Positions 15,899 through 24,556 are shown, counted from the stretch's first letter. The stretch is 31,229 nt of DNA from an uncultured Bacteroidaceae bacterium (GCA_904501775.1 CAJGCJ010000006.1:1-31229); one strand, 5' to 3'. The notes: a model not told the origin generated them from the letters alone. A program made the numbers and translations.

Positions 15899-17323
15899 CT
15901 ACATCTCTTTCCAATTGACAAGATAGAGTTTTTCGCTTGCACGGGTAAAGGCTGTATAGAGCCAACGGTAATAGTCGGCACCCATCATATCCTCTGTAAC
16001 GTACCCTTGGTCGACAAATACACGTTTCCACTGACCACCCTGCGCCTTGTGACAGGTGACGGCATAGCCGTACTTAACCTGCAGGGCATTATAGTAGGGA
16101 TTATTGCGTATCTCCTGCATGCGTTTGCGCTTCGAACGAATCTCGGGGTAATCTTCCCAGACAGCCGAGAAGAGCCGCTCATTCTCGTCACGGGTGAGGG
16201 AAGGCGACTCACTCACAAGCGTATCGAGCATAATCTTCACATCCATCTCGCAATCTTCATAGTCAATGAAAGAGAGTGTTACATCAGCAAAACGGAAACC
16301 ATACATCTCTTCAATTCCACCAACACGCTGTATCTGCGCAATATCACCATTGGCTATAAAATCCATCTTCTCGAGCAGACCGCTCTCCTCTTTGCCCAGC
16401 ATCTCGCGCCAATAATAGTTATTCTTGACTATCATCAGCAGGTCGCCCCTGTTGAGCTCATCTTCGCGATATAATATCCTACGGCGGATACCCTCATTAT
16501 ATACATTGGCACGTTTGTTGGAACGGCATAGAATAATGGTCTCGTCTATGCCCACTTCGCTGTAAGAGCCCTCGATAGCCTCTATAAGTTCCTCGCCCGA
16601 CACACGACATACATCGGCAAACCCCTTCAACTCAATCTTGGGGAATTGTCCCACTGCCCCCTCTGCAATTATGCGGCGCAACATTGTCGCATTATACAGA
16701 ATACCCGAGTCCTCGGCCTGACGCATCACTTGGGTGAGCTCAACATGCTCGACCTTAAGCATCATCGAGGCGAGATATTCGGCCGAGAGAGCCGGCGACA
16801 GCTCCTCGCCTACAGGTGGCAACTGCGCAGTATCACCCAAAAGCAACAGAGAGCATCCGTCACCCGAATAGACAAACTCGACAAGATCATCGAGCAGCGC
16901 ACCCGAACCAAATCCCGACATTCCGCCATTGGCTATCATTGAAGCCTCATCGACAATGAAGAGCGTATTGCGCATGCGGTTTTCGTTGAGCGTAAAAACC
17001 GTGTTGTCGACGATAGACTTTTGGCGGTATATACATTTATGTATAGTGTGCGCGCTCATTCCCGAATAGAGAGAAAAGACCTTCGCTGCCCTTCCGGTGG
17101 GAGCAAGCAGTACACTCCTGCGCTCGAGTTGAGACATCGTCCTTACAATAGCCGCTACCAGCGTCGTCTTTCCCGTTCCGGCATATCCGCAAAGGATAAA
17201 AAGCTTGCGGCTATCGTCGCTCAACAGAAAATCGGACAATTTTTCTATAGAATTATTCTGTTGATTGGTTGGTAGAAAGGGAAAATTTGATTTAATTTGC
17301 GAAGTTAAATAATTATTTATCAC
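15899..17323 (-). CDS. RecD/Pif1-like superfamily 1B DNA helicase (AAA family ATPase)
   Basis: This 474-residue protein carries SF1 helicase motifs: Walker A 'CGYAGTGKTTLV' (around residues 45-56), motif Ia 'LLAPTGRAAKV', Walker B 'TLFIVDEASMI' and motif III 'LLLLGDTAQLPPVG'. The C-terminal UvrD_C_2 segment reads 'YGYAVTCHKAQGGQWKRVFV' and 'YRWLYTAFTRASEKLYLV'. It resembles the conserved core of RecD2-type 5'-3' helicases but lacks their N-terminal extension, so it is a short stand-alone form common in Bacteroidota. The role in DNA repair or replication-fork processing is inferred. The ATG at 17323 places 'PTNQQNNSIEKLSDFL' about 18 residues in, as in relatives. Confidence 0.88.
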   Translation of the reverse strand: MINNYLTSQIKSNFPFLPTNQQNNSIEKLSDFLLSDDSRKLFILCGYAGTGKTTLVAAIVRTMSQLERRSVLLAPTGRAAKVFSLYSGMSAHTIHKCIYRQKSIVDNTVFTLNENRMRNTLFIVDEASMIANGGMSGFGSGALLDDLVEFVYSGDGCSLLLLGDTAQLPPVGEELSPALSAEYLASMMLKVEHVELTQVMRQAEDSGILYNATMLRRIIAEGAVGQFPKIELKGFADVCRVSGEELIEAIEGSYSEVGIDETIILCRSNKRANVYNEGIRRRILYREDELNRGDLLMIVKNNYYWREMLGKEESGLLEKMDFIANGDIAQIQRVGGIEEMYGFRFADVTLSFIDYEDCEMDVKIMLDTLVSESPSLTRDENERLFSAVWEDYPEIRSKRKRMQEIRNNPYYNALQVKYGYAVTCHKAQGGQWKRVFVDQGYVTEDMMGADYYRWLYTAFTRASEKLYLVNWKEM

Positions 17324-17373
17324 TTTTTCACAATAAAATTTATATAGAAAAACGTATTTCCGTTTTTTTATTT

Positions 17374-17381
17374 TATTTTTG
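17374..17381 (+). promoter_or_regulatory. -7 element upstream of the pilin-like gene
   Basis: TATTTTTG matches TAnnTTTG fully, about 80 bases upstream of the ATG at 17462, within an AT-rich 138-base divergent spacer. No clear -33 TTTG was found. A minus-strand TAATTTTG at 17416-17409 could serve the RecD-like gene. Confidence 0.5.
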
Positions 17382-17461
17382 CAACATGTTTACCCATACG
17401 AAGGTAAACAAAATTAGGACACATAACACGAATATTAATATAAAAAAAATAAAACAACCTT

Positions 17462-18151
17462 ATGAAGAAATTAGCATTAAACCTTTTGCTTGTTGTAGCA
17501 ATTGCAGGATTGGCTTTTATCTGCGTCCGCAGTATTTTGGATCCTATTGAATTCTCTGAGCAGCGCAGTGCGCGTGAAAAGGCAATTATCCAGCGCCTCA
17601 TCGACATCCGTACAGCACAGATGGAGTTCCGTAACAGTCACAATGGTGCTTACGCCGACAGTTTCGACACTCTTATCAACTTCGTAAAGACAGCTCAGAT
17701 GCCTATCGTACTTAAGGTAGGTGAGTTGAATGACGAGCAGTTGGAGCGTGGTCTTACCGAGCAGAAGGCTCTTGAGATGATTGCAAAGGCAAAGAAGACA
17801 AACAAATGGGCCGATGTTGACAAAGAGGGCTTGCGCGAGTTCCGTCGTGACACTTCTTGGATTGCTCTTATCGACACCGTATTCGGCAAAGGCTATAATG
17901 CTGACTCTTTGAAGTATGTTCCTTATGGCAAGGGCGCACAGTTCAGCTTGGCTACAAGCAGCGACACCACAAAGTCGGGTACCGTACAGTGGTTGTTCGA
18001 GGCAAGCACACCCTATGAGACATACCTCGAGGGTATCAACGATCAAGAGATGCGCAACCTCATCAGCGCACAGAAGAAGATTGGCCGTTTCTGCGGTTTG
18101 AAGGTTGGCGATGTTGAGCAGCCTAACAACAACGCAGGTAACTGGGAATAA
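17462..18151 (+). CDS. Membrane-anchored pilin-like protein of unknown function
   Basis: The 229-residue protein has an N-terminal hydrophobic anchor (about residues 5-24, 'ALNLLLVVAIAGLAFICV') followed at once by a long helix. The stretch 'AIIQRLIDIRTAQMEFRNSH' and 'NGAYADSFDTLINFVK' resembles the N-terminal helix and loop of GspG-type pseudopilins, but no prepilin peptidase site (G|FTLxE) is seen. Homology to pilins is therefore only a resemblance. All 16 isoleucine codons are ATT or ATC, none ATA, and arginine is only CGT/CGC. Its neighbours use ATA and AGA freely, so it looks adapted for high expression. It is followed after 6 bases by DUF3822 and then rsmD. Confidence 0.6.
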   Translation: MKKLALNLLLVVAIAGLAFICVRSILDPIEFSEQRSAREKAIIQRLIDIRTAQMEFRNSHNGAYADSFDTLINFVKTAQMPIVLKVGELNDEQLERGLTEQKALEMIAKAKKTNKWADVDKEGLREFRRDTSWIALIDTVFGKGYNADSLKYVPYGKGAQFSLATSSDTTKSGTVQWLFEASTPYETYLEGINDQEMRNLISAQKKIGRFCGLKVGDVEQPNNNAGNWE

Positions 18152-18157
18152 TTCTGC

Positions 18158-18964
18158 ATGGATAGAAATACTCCTAACCTAAATAAAACATTATCCATTC
18201 GTATAAGTACGAATGGATTTTGTTTTTGCAGCTATACAGCATCGCAGCCCGACTCGTTGCAATACTATTCATATAGCGTAAACAACAGAATCACCCTTGC
18301 AGCAAACTTGGACGAGGCATTGAAAGAGTGTCCATTCGTCAATGACGAAGCGAATATGAATGTGAGCATAATCGTTGAGGCAGACAGATTCACAACTATC
18401 CCCAACGAATATGACAACAAGAGCGAGCACGCAGCACTCTTCAGGACATGTTTTCCACAAGTAGCGGCAACCGACAGAATAATAGCCAACAGACTGCCGG
18501 CACAAGGAGTGACCTTGCTTTTCGCAATAGACGAAAAATTATACGACCGTCTGTGCAGCATAGGCAATGCAACATTCTACTCTCCTATAAGCATTCTTTT
18601 GGGATTCCTTGAGAAGCAGTCCATTGGCGACAGCAAATATATGCTGGCCTGCTGCGACTGCAACAGCATGCTGCTATTGTCGATGAGCGAGGGAAGGCTG
18701 CAACTTGCCAACAGTTTCAAGTCGGACGACATGCACGACCACGCCTTCTACCTATTGAGCATCTGGAAAGAGCATAAGCTGCAACAGGAGAGTGACACGC
18801 TGTATATATGCGGTGACAAGGGAGTAGAAGATATCACCCCAATTCTCAACATGTTTATACAGAACACAAAGCGAATAAACCCCAACGAGCTTTTCCGCCC
18901 CAACCTGTTAAACAGAATAACAAAAATACCATTTGACCTACAAGCACTACTTCTATGCGAATAA
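18158..18964 (+). CDS. DUF3822-family protein
   Basis: This 268-residue cytoplasmic protein is recognised as DUF3822 by its N-terminal 'LSIRISTNGFCFCSY' and by its position just before rsmD, a typical Bacteroidota pairing. The family is predicted to have an actin/ASKHA-like fold and no known activity; no catalytic motif stands out here. The start ATG at 18158 lies 6 bases after the stop of the pilin-like gene. Its end overlaps the rsmD start by 10 bases, suggesting coupled translation. An 11-bp perfect hairpin with a T-rich tail lies inside codons 12-23. Codon use (ATA, AGA) is unlike the preceding gene. Confidence 0.8.
   Translation: MDRNTPNLNKTLSIRISTNGFCFCSYTASQPDSLQYYSYSVNNRITLAANLDEALKECPFVNDEANMNVSIIVEADRFTTIPNEYDNKSEHAALFRTCFPQVAATDRIIANRLPAQGVTLLFAIDEKLYDRLCSIGNATFYSPISILLGFLEKQSIGDSKYMLACCDCNSMLLLSMSEGRLQLANSFKSDDMHDHAFYLLSIWKEHKLQQESDTLYICGDKGVEDITPILNMFIQNTKRINPNELFRPNLLNRITKIPFDLQALLLCE
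18193..18226 (+). terminator. Terminator-like hairpin inside the 5' end of DUF3822
   Basis: ATCCATTCGTA (18193-18203) and TACGAATGGAT (18208-18218) form a perfect 11-bp stem with a TAAG loop, directly followed by TTTGTTTTT. This has the shape of a Rho-independent terminator, 42 bases after the stop of the pilin-like gene, yet it lies within the DUF3822 reading frame. It may attenuate read-through from the strong upstream gene into DUF3822-rsmD. Confidence 0.55.
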
Positions 18965-19506
18965 TCAGCGGTAAATATAAAGGACGTAGTTTCGACATCC
19001 CACGTAATTTCAAGGCAAGGCCAACAACCGACTTTGCCAAAGAGAACCTTTTTAACATACTGCTCAACTACACCGATTTTGAAGAGACAAAGGCGCTCGA
19101 CCTCTTCTCGGGAACAGGCAGCATCAGCCTCGAGCTGCTATCACGCGGATGCGAGCATGTGACATCGGTGGAGATTGATACACAGCACTTCGCACACCTG
19201 AAGAAGTGCGTCAGCGCATTGGGCGATGACAACTGGCATGTTATACGCGACGATGTATTCCGTTTTCTGCGCCGTTGCAGCGCTTCGTACGACCTTATCT
19301 TTGCCGACCCTCCCTATGCCCTTAAGAAACTTGCCGAAATCCCCGATATTGTGATGAACAGCACACTTTTGAACGAGGATGGAATATTTATCTTTGAGCA
19401 TGGAAAAGACAACGACTTCAGCAAGCATCCCTGTTTTTTCAGACACATTGCATATGGCAGCGTTAATTTTAGTTTCTTCAGACACCCCCAAAAAGAGGAG
19501 GAGTAA
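18955..19506 (+). CDS. rsmD: 16S rRNA (guanine(966)-N(2))-methyltransferase RsmD
   Basis: RsmD methylates G966 (E. coli numbering) in helix 31 of 16S rRNA, using S-adenosylmethionine. The 183-residue protein starts with the family hallmark 'MRIISGKYKGRSFDIP' and 'ARPTTDFAKENLFNIL'. The SAM-binding loop is 'ALDLFSGTGSISLELLSRG' (about 47-65). The catalytic 'DPPY' of N2-guanine methylases is at Asp118-Tyr121. The ATG overlaps DUF3822 by 10 bases. It ends 8 bases before the convergent cardiolipin synthase gene with no hairpin in between. Confidence 0.95.
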   Translation: MRIISGKYKGRSFDIPRNFKARPTTDFAKENLFNILLNYTDFEETKALDLFSGTGSISLELLSRGCEHVTSVEIDTQHFAHLKKCVSALGDDNWHVIRDDVFRFLRRCSASYDLIFADPPYALKKLAEIPDIVMNSTLLNEDGIFIFEHGKDNDFSKHPCFFRHIAYGSVNFSFFRHPQKEEE

Positions 19507-19514
19507 AACCACAA

Positions 19515-20939
19515 TTACATTATAGGAGAAAAGAGCCTTGATACCGACTGTTTCAGACGGGTATAAAGGCCTCTCGCCTCAAACTCACGCAGCGTCAGCT
19601 GCCTGCACCACTGCATATCCTCAATGAACCTGTTTCTGATATCGCACGCCAACGTATCACTATACACATAGGCCGATATCTCAAAGTTATACTCAAAGCT
19701 CCTGAAATCGAGATTCGCAGACCCTACAACACTCAGGTTGTCATCGGTCACAATAGTCTTGGCATGCAGAAAGCCACCATGGAACAGATACACCTTTACA
19801 CCAGCCGATAACAACATGCCAAGATACGAATAGGCAGCATTGTCGACAAGGCTGTTGTCGGAACGAAGAGGTATCATAAGCCTCACATCAACCCCCGACA
19901 GGGCTGCATTCTGCATAGCCTTTAGCACCGTTTCATTAGGCATGAAATAGGGAGTCTGCAGATATACATAACTCTTGGCCGAGAGGAGCAGTTTCACAAG
20001 TGCCCCGGGTATTGTACGCCATAGACCTATCGGATTGGAAGAGGCTACCTGAACTACTGCATCGCCGCAGGAAGGCAACGTGGGGAAGTAACGCTTACCA
20101 CTCACCACCGACCCGCTTGCAAAGAACCAGTCCATCAGAAAGAGTGACTGTACTGCATACACGCCACTGCCACGAACAGCAATCATTGTATCGCGCCACA
20201 CCCCGCCATTGATACCTTTTACATAGCGGTCTGCGATATTACAACCGCCCAAATAGGCCAAACTGCCATCTATGATAACCGATTTACGATGATTGCGATA
20301 ATTCACCTTATTTGTGAGCAATGGGAAATATACTTTAAGAAACGGCTCCACATATCCTCCTGCACGGCGTATCTCGTCATAGAAAGAATTATTGACCGAC
20401 CAGCAGCCCACACTGTCATAAAGGAGACGCACCTCGACACCGTTTTTTATACGTTCTATTAACGCGTCACGAATTCTGCGTCCGAGTCCGTCATTCTCGA
20501 ATATATAGAACTGCAGATGAATATGCTCCTTTGCCAATGATATTTCTGTCAGCAATCGGGTAAAGAAATCCGATGTATCGGCAATATGCTCCACGCAGCA
20601 ACCACTCATGGGATAGGCATCGGCACTCCTCTCAAGATATGTCATCAGGGCTGAATATTCGTCTGAGGCATCATGCTCTTCATCGTTACGGTAGCTATAG
20701 AGAGCCTTCTGCTCTATCTGCAATCTGAAACGCTCTCTTATATACTTTCGACGACGGGTCTCCCTGCCGAAGAAGAAGTATAGTATAAGCCCCACATATG
20801 GAATGAAGAGCAATACGAATATCCATGCAAACGTAGCAACAGGATTGCGGTTACCCAGCACCACGCGCAACATTATCCATATTGCAACAACGACATTCAG
20901 CCAATAGAGGAGAGTCAATATATATCCATAATCAGTCAT
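19515..20939 (-). CDS. cls: Cardiolipin synthase (phospholipase D superfamily)
   Basis: Cls condenses two phosphatidylglycerols into cardiolipin and glycerol at the inner membrane. From the chosen start the product is 474 residues. Two N-terminal transmembrane helices ('YILTLLYWLNVVVAIWIMLR' and 'ATFAWIFVLLFIPYVGLILY') are followed by 'FFFGRETRRRK'. There are two HKD catalytic motifs: His217-x-Lys219-x4-Asp224 in 'NYRNHRKSVIIDGSLAYLGG', and His392-x-Lys394-x4-Asp399 in 'GGFLHAKTIVTDDNLSVVGS'. An in-frame ATG at 20963 would add 8 residues, but a -7-like box (20967-20974) would place the transcript start at about that codon, so I prefer 20939. Confidence 0.93.
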   Translation of the reverse strand: MTDYGYILTLLYWLNVVVAIWIMLRVVLGNRNPVATFAWIFVLLFIPYVGLILYFFFGRETRRRKYIRERFRLQIEQKALYSYRNDEEHDASDEYSALMTYLERSADAYPMSGCCVEHIADTSDFFTRLLTEISLAKEHIHLQFYIFENDGLGRRIRDALIERIKNGVEVRLLYDSVGCWSVNNSFYDEIRRAGGYVEPFLKVYFPLLTNKVNYRNHRKSVIIDGSLAYLGGCNIADRYVKGINGGVWRDTMIAVRGSGVYAVQSLFLMDWFFASGSVVSGKRYFPTLPSCGDAVVQVASSNPIGLWRTIPGALVKLLLSAKSYVYLQTPYFMPNETVLKAMQNAALSGVDVRLMIPLRSDNSLVDNAAYSYLGMLLSAGVKVYLFHGGFLHAKTIVTDDNLSVVGSANLDFRSFEYNFEISAYVYSDTLACDIRNRFIEDMQWCRQLTLREFEARGLYTRLKQSVSRLFSPIM

Positions 20940-20966
20940 AATACCATAGCAGCATATCAACAAGTG

Positions 20967-20974
20967 CGAAAATA
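20967..20974 (-). promoter_or_regulatory. Possible -7 element for cardiolipin synthase
   Basis: On the minus strand this reads TATTTTCG, one base off TAnnTTTG. No matching -33 is seen, and it is flanked by the T-rich tail of the upstream gene's terminator. It helps favour the start at 20939. Confidence 0.35.
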
Positions 20975-21013
20975 AAAAATAAAAAGGGAAAAACCGGTAA
21001 AGTCTTTCCCTTT
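20975..21013 (-). terminator. Rho-independent terminator of the outer-membrane barrel gene
   Basis: On the minus strand AAAGGGAAA (21013-21005) pairs with TTTCCCTTT (20991-20983) around a 13-nt loop that itself contains ACCGGT. It is followed by TTATTTTTT. It starts 28 bases after the barrel gene's stop and separates it from cls. Confidence 0.75.
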
Positions 21014-21041
21014 AACATATATATGCAGATATTACAGGCTA

Positions 21042-23930
21042 TCAATATCCCCGTTGCATTCCCATACCGCGCATACCGGAACCGCCCATACCACGCATAT
21101 TGCGTCGTGTCTCGCTGCTACCCATTGAGTTTATCTTGTATATAAAATGAATCAAACCATACTGATATATCGCATTATTGCGGGTATCGCTACGCATTAT
21201 GGCATTTACCGTGCGGCTTATATTGCTCTGTTCGTGCAATATGTCATACAGTTGCAGGCTTACGGTAAGAGCATTCCCCTTGAGAAAACTTGCCGAAAGC
21301 TGCGCATTCCACAACAGTTCGTTGGTATTGAACTGAGGGTCGTCGAAACCTCTTCTGCTGCTCATCGAGAGATTTGTGGAGAGTGTAAGGTTCTGCCATG
21401 GGAATTTCACATTACCGCCTGGACCGTATGAGAAGTTCCATGTATCAGACATGGCATTGGGCTGCAACTTATTGTCGGAATGTGAATAGTTGAGTACACT
21501 GTCGAGCGTAACCTCAAAGACATCGTCCCTATATCCGAACTTCAATCTCTCGCCAACATTTACAGTCTCAACAGTGTTACGTTCGCTGCTGCTGTTGCGT
21601 TGCAGACTGATATATGACTCCTGATGCTGGAAGGAAAGGTTGGTAGACGTGCTATATGTAAATTTCCTGTTCTTGGGCAGTGCCGAGTTGAAATTGAACC
21701 CACCTGATGTGCTCCAGTTTCCATTGATATTCACAGGCTGTGTAATACGGGCACCTGTTGTCTCGACATAGGTAATCCTGTTCGTTATACTGTTGAATGT
21801 AGTATTGAACATAAGATTGGCTGTGATACCGGTTTGCGTGTCGGGGTTGTTGGTATTGAAGAATGCCATTAACCTATTGTTGAAAGAGGGTTTCAAGCCG
21901 GGGTTGCCCTTCGTAATATTCAGCGGATTGCTGTCATCTGTTATATCCAGAAGGTTGGTCATTGAGGGCTGCGAAGTGGAACCGCGATACATCACATTCA
22001 GCGTCGTTGTCTTGTTCCACTTGTATCGCAGACGCAGATTGGGCGCCATATTGTAGACACTGCGCTTGAGCACAGTGTCTATGCCCTGATAACGGTAAGA
22101 CATACGCGACGACTGGGGCATCCATGTTACTCCTGCACTGAGATTTATCTTATCGGTTACATAGCGCAGCATCAACTGTACATCGTGTCGGGTGTTGCGG
22201 TAAACCGAGTGACGGCTTAGATCGCTGTCTATGTACTCCTCGTAGCCCTGTGGCAACGAAGGAAAATCGTAATCGCTGCTCAACAGCAGGCGATACATAT
22301 CATCAGGAATCGAGTCAAAACGGTAAGTAGAACGGTCGCTGCTGTTGTAGCTGTGGTCGACACGATAGCTCGCCTGAAGATAGAGATTGGATGTTATAGG
22401 CTCGGTGTAGCTCAGACGCGCATTATAACTCCAGTTCTCGCCCGGAGTGGTTGAATAGCGCTTATAGTAATAGCCTTTATCATCGGTATTGATGGCATAA
22501 TATTGAGTCCGGCTGTTCGAAGCCGATTTGTTTTCACTATCACTGTATCTGAAACCACCCTGCAAGGTTATGTTACGTCCCGGCTTGCCCAATCGACGGT
22601 TAATCTGAAGGGTTGTATTTATATCCTTGCTTTGTGTAAATCCCTGACTCTCATCGTCGCTGCTGTTGATGGCAATGGTACTCAAATCATCGTACACAAG
22701 ACCAAAGCTGTCGCTGGGATAGTCGAGCAACGCGAATGGGTCGCTGTTGAATGTAGCAGAAACGGCTCTCGACCAACTGTCCTGCTCACTGTACGATAAC
22801 GAAGGACGGAAGATGATATTCGTAAGCGTGTCGGGTTTCCACTCAAGACGGAAATCGGCATTTACCCTTGACGAACGTCCATATCCATTGTTACGGCTGT
22901 TCGAGAACTGATTGTTTGCACCCTGTGTCATAAAGTACTCGCTCGACGAGAAAGAGAGGTTATCGGTGTCGCTGTGGCGATAGCGTACATTTCCGCCAAG
23001 TTCTATGTTGCCCTTCTCCATCGCAAAGTTGAATGCAGCATCCTTATGTGCCGCAAGACCTGCACCACCCCTTCCCGAGAAGCCTCTGTCATTCACATTA
23101 TTGGCCGAGAGTACAAGAGAAAACTGCGAGGTCGATGAAAAGAGATTCGACATATTCTTGAACGAATAACGGTCGCGTGTACCGTATGCAGCATCTATGT
23201 TACCGAAGAATCCCTCGTCGGCACCCTTTTTCATCTGAAGGTCGAGCACAGTCTCCTCTTCGCCATCATCAATGCCTGTGATGCGCGAGAAGTCACTCTG
23301 CTTGTCATAGAACTTCACCCTGTCCACCAACTCGGCAGGAACATTCTTGAGGGCCACATCCTTATCAGTTCCATAGAAATCCTTTCCCTTCATAAGAATG
23401 CGGTTAACGGTCTTTCCGTTTACCTTTATCGTTCCATCCTCGCCTATCTCAACACCGGGATATTTCTTGATAAGTTCCTCGAGCATAGAGCCGGGAGGCA
23501 CTCTAAAGGCTGCAGTATTATACACCACAGTATCCTCGGACATTGTAATGGGGGAGGCCTCGGAAGTCACTACAGCCCCCTTCAATGCTACAGCATCGGC
23601 ATCGAGTTTTATACGGCCGAGATTGACGACAGCATCCTTTCCAAGCGTCACAACCATATCCTTTGAGATGAAACCCACATACGACAAGCGCAACAGATAG
23701 TTACCCGAGGCTGTCTTTATTGCGAAACGTCCCTCTTCATCCGTTGCCGTACCGCCACTGTAAAGAGTATCGGGCAACAGATAGAGCTGCAATGTCGCAT
23801 TTGTCAAAGGAGCATTCTCATTGCCACTGTAAATTTCGCCAAGCACCTCTATTTGCTTTCCCTTGTTGCCCTTTTGTGCAAATGAAAAAAGAGGCAGCAG
23901 GCAAAGTAGCACAATTATATATCTTCCCAT
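21042..23930 (-). CDS. Outer-membrane beta-barrel protein with carboxypeptidase-regulatory-like and plug domains
   Basis: This is a 962-residue TonB-receptor-related protein of the Bacteroidota type. A signal peptide covers residues 1-18 (after 'LFSFA'). A CarboxypepD_reg-like beta-sandwich spans about 28-110 ('TATDEEGRFAIKTASGNYLL'). A plug-like region runs about 125-220 ('GSMLEELIKKYPGVEIGEDG', 'VNRILMKGKDFYG'). The rest is a barrel of aromatic-rich strands. No partner SusD or TonB box was found, so it is unlikely to be a SusC polysaccharide importer. The last 19 residues hold 7 Gly, 5 Met and 3 Arg, and the protein ends in Tyr. The substrate is unknown. Transcribed alone, with a terminator at 20975-21013. 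Confidence 0.85.
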   Translation of the reverse strand: MGRYIIVLLCLLPLFSFAQKGNKGKQIEVLGEIYSGNENAPLTNATLQLYLLPDTLYSGGTATDEEGRFAIKTASGNYLLRLSYVGFISKDMVVTLGKDAVVNLGRIKLDADAVALKGAVVTSEASPITMSEDTVVYNTAAFRVPPGSMLEELIKKYPGVEIGEDGTIKVNGKTVNRILMKGKDFYGTDKDVALKNVPAELVDRVKFYDKQSDFSRITGIDDGEEETVLDLQMKKGADEGFFGNIDAAYGTRDRYSFKNMSNLFSSTSQFSLVLSANNVNDRGFSGRGGAGLAAHKDAAFNFAMEKGNIELGGNVRYRHSDTDNLSFSSSEYFMTQGANNQFSNSRNNGYGRSSRVNADFRLEWKPDTLTNIIFRPSLSYSEQDSWSRAVSATFNSDPFALLDYPSDSFGLVYDDLSTIAINSSDDESQGFTQSKDINTTLQINRRLGKPGRNITLQGGFRYSDSENKSASNSRTQYYAINTDDKGYYYKRYSTTPGENWSYNARLSYTEPITSNLYLQASYRVDHSYNSSDRSTYRFDSIPDDMYRLLLSSDYDFPSLPQGYEEYIDSDLSRHSVYRNTRHDVQLMLRYVTDKINLSAGVTWMPQSSRMSYRYQGIDTVLKRSVYNMAPNLRLRYKWNKTTTLNVMYRGSTSQPSMTNLLDITDDSNPLNITKGNPGLKPSFNNRLMAFFNTNNPDTQTGITANLMFNTTFNSITNRITYVETTGARITQPVNINGNWSTSGGFNFNSALPKNRKFTYSTSTNLSFQHQESYISLQRNSSSERNTVETVNVGERLKFGYRDDVFEVTLDSVLNYSHSDNKLQPNAMSDTWNFSYGPGGNVKFPWQNLTLSTNLSMSSRRGFDDPQFNTNELLWNAQLSASFLKGNALTVSLQLYDILHEQSNISRTVNAIMRSDTRNNAIYQYGLIHFIYKINSMGSSETRRNMRGMGGSGMRGMGMQRGY

Positions 23931-23969
23931 ATATTTTATATAATGAATCTTATATATGACTTTAATTTA

Positions 23970-23977
23970 CAAAATTA
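23970..23977 (-). promoter_or_regulatory. -7 element of the outer-membrane barrel gene
   Basis: On the minus strand TAATTTTG fully matches TAnnTTTG, about 40 bases upstream of the ATG at 23930. No -33 match was found in the AT-rich upstream sequence. Confidence 0.4.
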
Positions 23978-24086
23978 GTTTAATGTCGATAAAATATAAA
24001 AAATATATAGACAAAACATACCCCACCGTTAACATATATTATATCTTATATTATGTTTTAGTTACACACACATCAATTAAATGATA

Positions 24087-24094
24087 TATCTTTG
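24087..24094 (+). promoter_or_regulatory. -7 element upstream of the 129-aa gene
   Basis: TATCTTTG fully matches TAnnTTTG. It overlaps an upstream in-frame ATG at 24092, which would not be on the transcript, and so supports the start at 24122. Confidence 0.45.
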
Positions 24095-24121
24095 TCATTT
24101 ATTTATTTATTACACACAGGA

Positions 24122-24511
24122 ATGGATTCAATTACCGGAAATTTATTAAGAATTATAACAGAAGGCAACCATAAGCCCAACTGCATAGAGTTGTTCAAGG
24201 ATGCGCTGAAAAAGGAACTGACGCAGTGCGACGACGAAGCAATATATGCGGTAGCAGCCATCTGTACACTCTACATATCACATTTCAGAGCGGCATTCCC
24301 AATGCAGAAGCTACGCACCTTTAACACAAACATACGGCAGGAAATCACTCTACCGCTCTTCGACTGCCGACTGTACAACACAATACTCTCATCTGTCCCC
24401 GAAGAGAACTTGGAGAGTGTAGAACTGTTTGATGCAAAGAATAACATAAAGAGTGTACCGTTAAAAAAACAGGATATAATAGAAGCCCTCGACTTTTATA
24501 CAAACCAATAA
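24122..24511 (+). CDS. Unknown 129-residue protein
   Basis: I do not recognise this family. The product is soluble and mostly helical in appearance, with no signal peptide or membrane segment. It opens with 'MDSITGNLLRIITEGNHKPN' and has a mildly hydrophobic core ('AIYAVAAICTLYISHFRAAF') and two Cys. The start at 24122 is preferred because the ATG at 24092 lies within the likely -7 box. The gene precedes a lipoprotein gene by 82 bases that include another -7-like box, so the two may be separate transcripts. Confidence 0.55.
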   Translation: MDSITGNLLRIITEGNHKPNCIELFKDALKKELTQCDDEAIYAVAAICTLYISHFRAAFPMQKLRTFNTNIRQEITLPLFDCRLYNTILSSVPEENLESVELFDAKNNIKSVPLKKQDIIEALDFYTNQ

Positions 24512-24556
24512 ACTGATAAAACCCACTAAAAAGAGCAGATAATAGAATATTTGTAG

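Noticed and set aside
17300..17307. Minus-strand TAACTTCG as promoter for the RecD-like gene
   Set aside because: It lies inside the RecD-like coding start, and no alternative start codon exists downstream before conserved motifs.
21042..23930. SusC-type polysaccharide importer
   Set aside because: No SusD partner follows, and the plug and barrel fit the generic outer-membrane beta-barrel family better than SusC.
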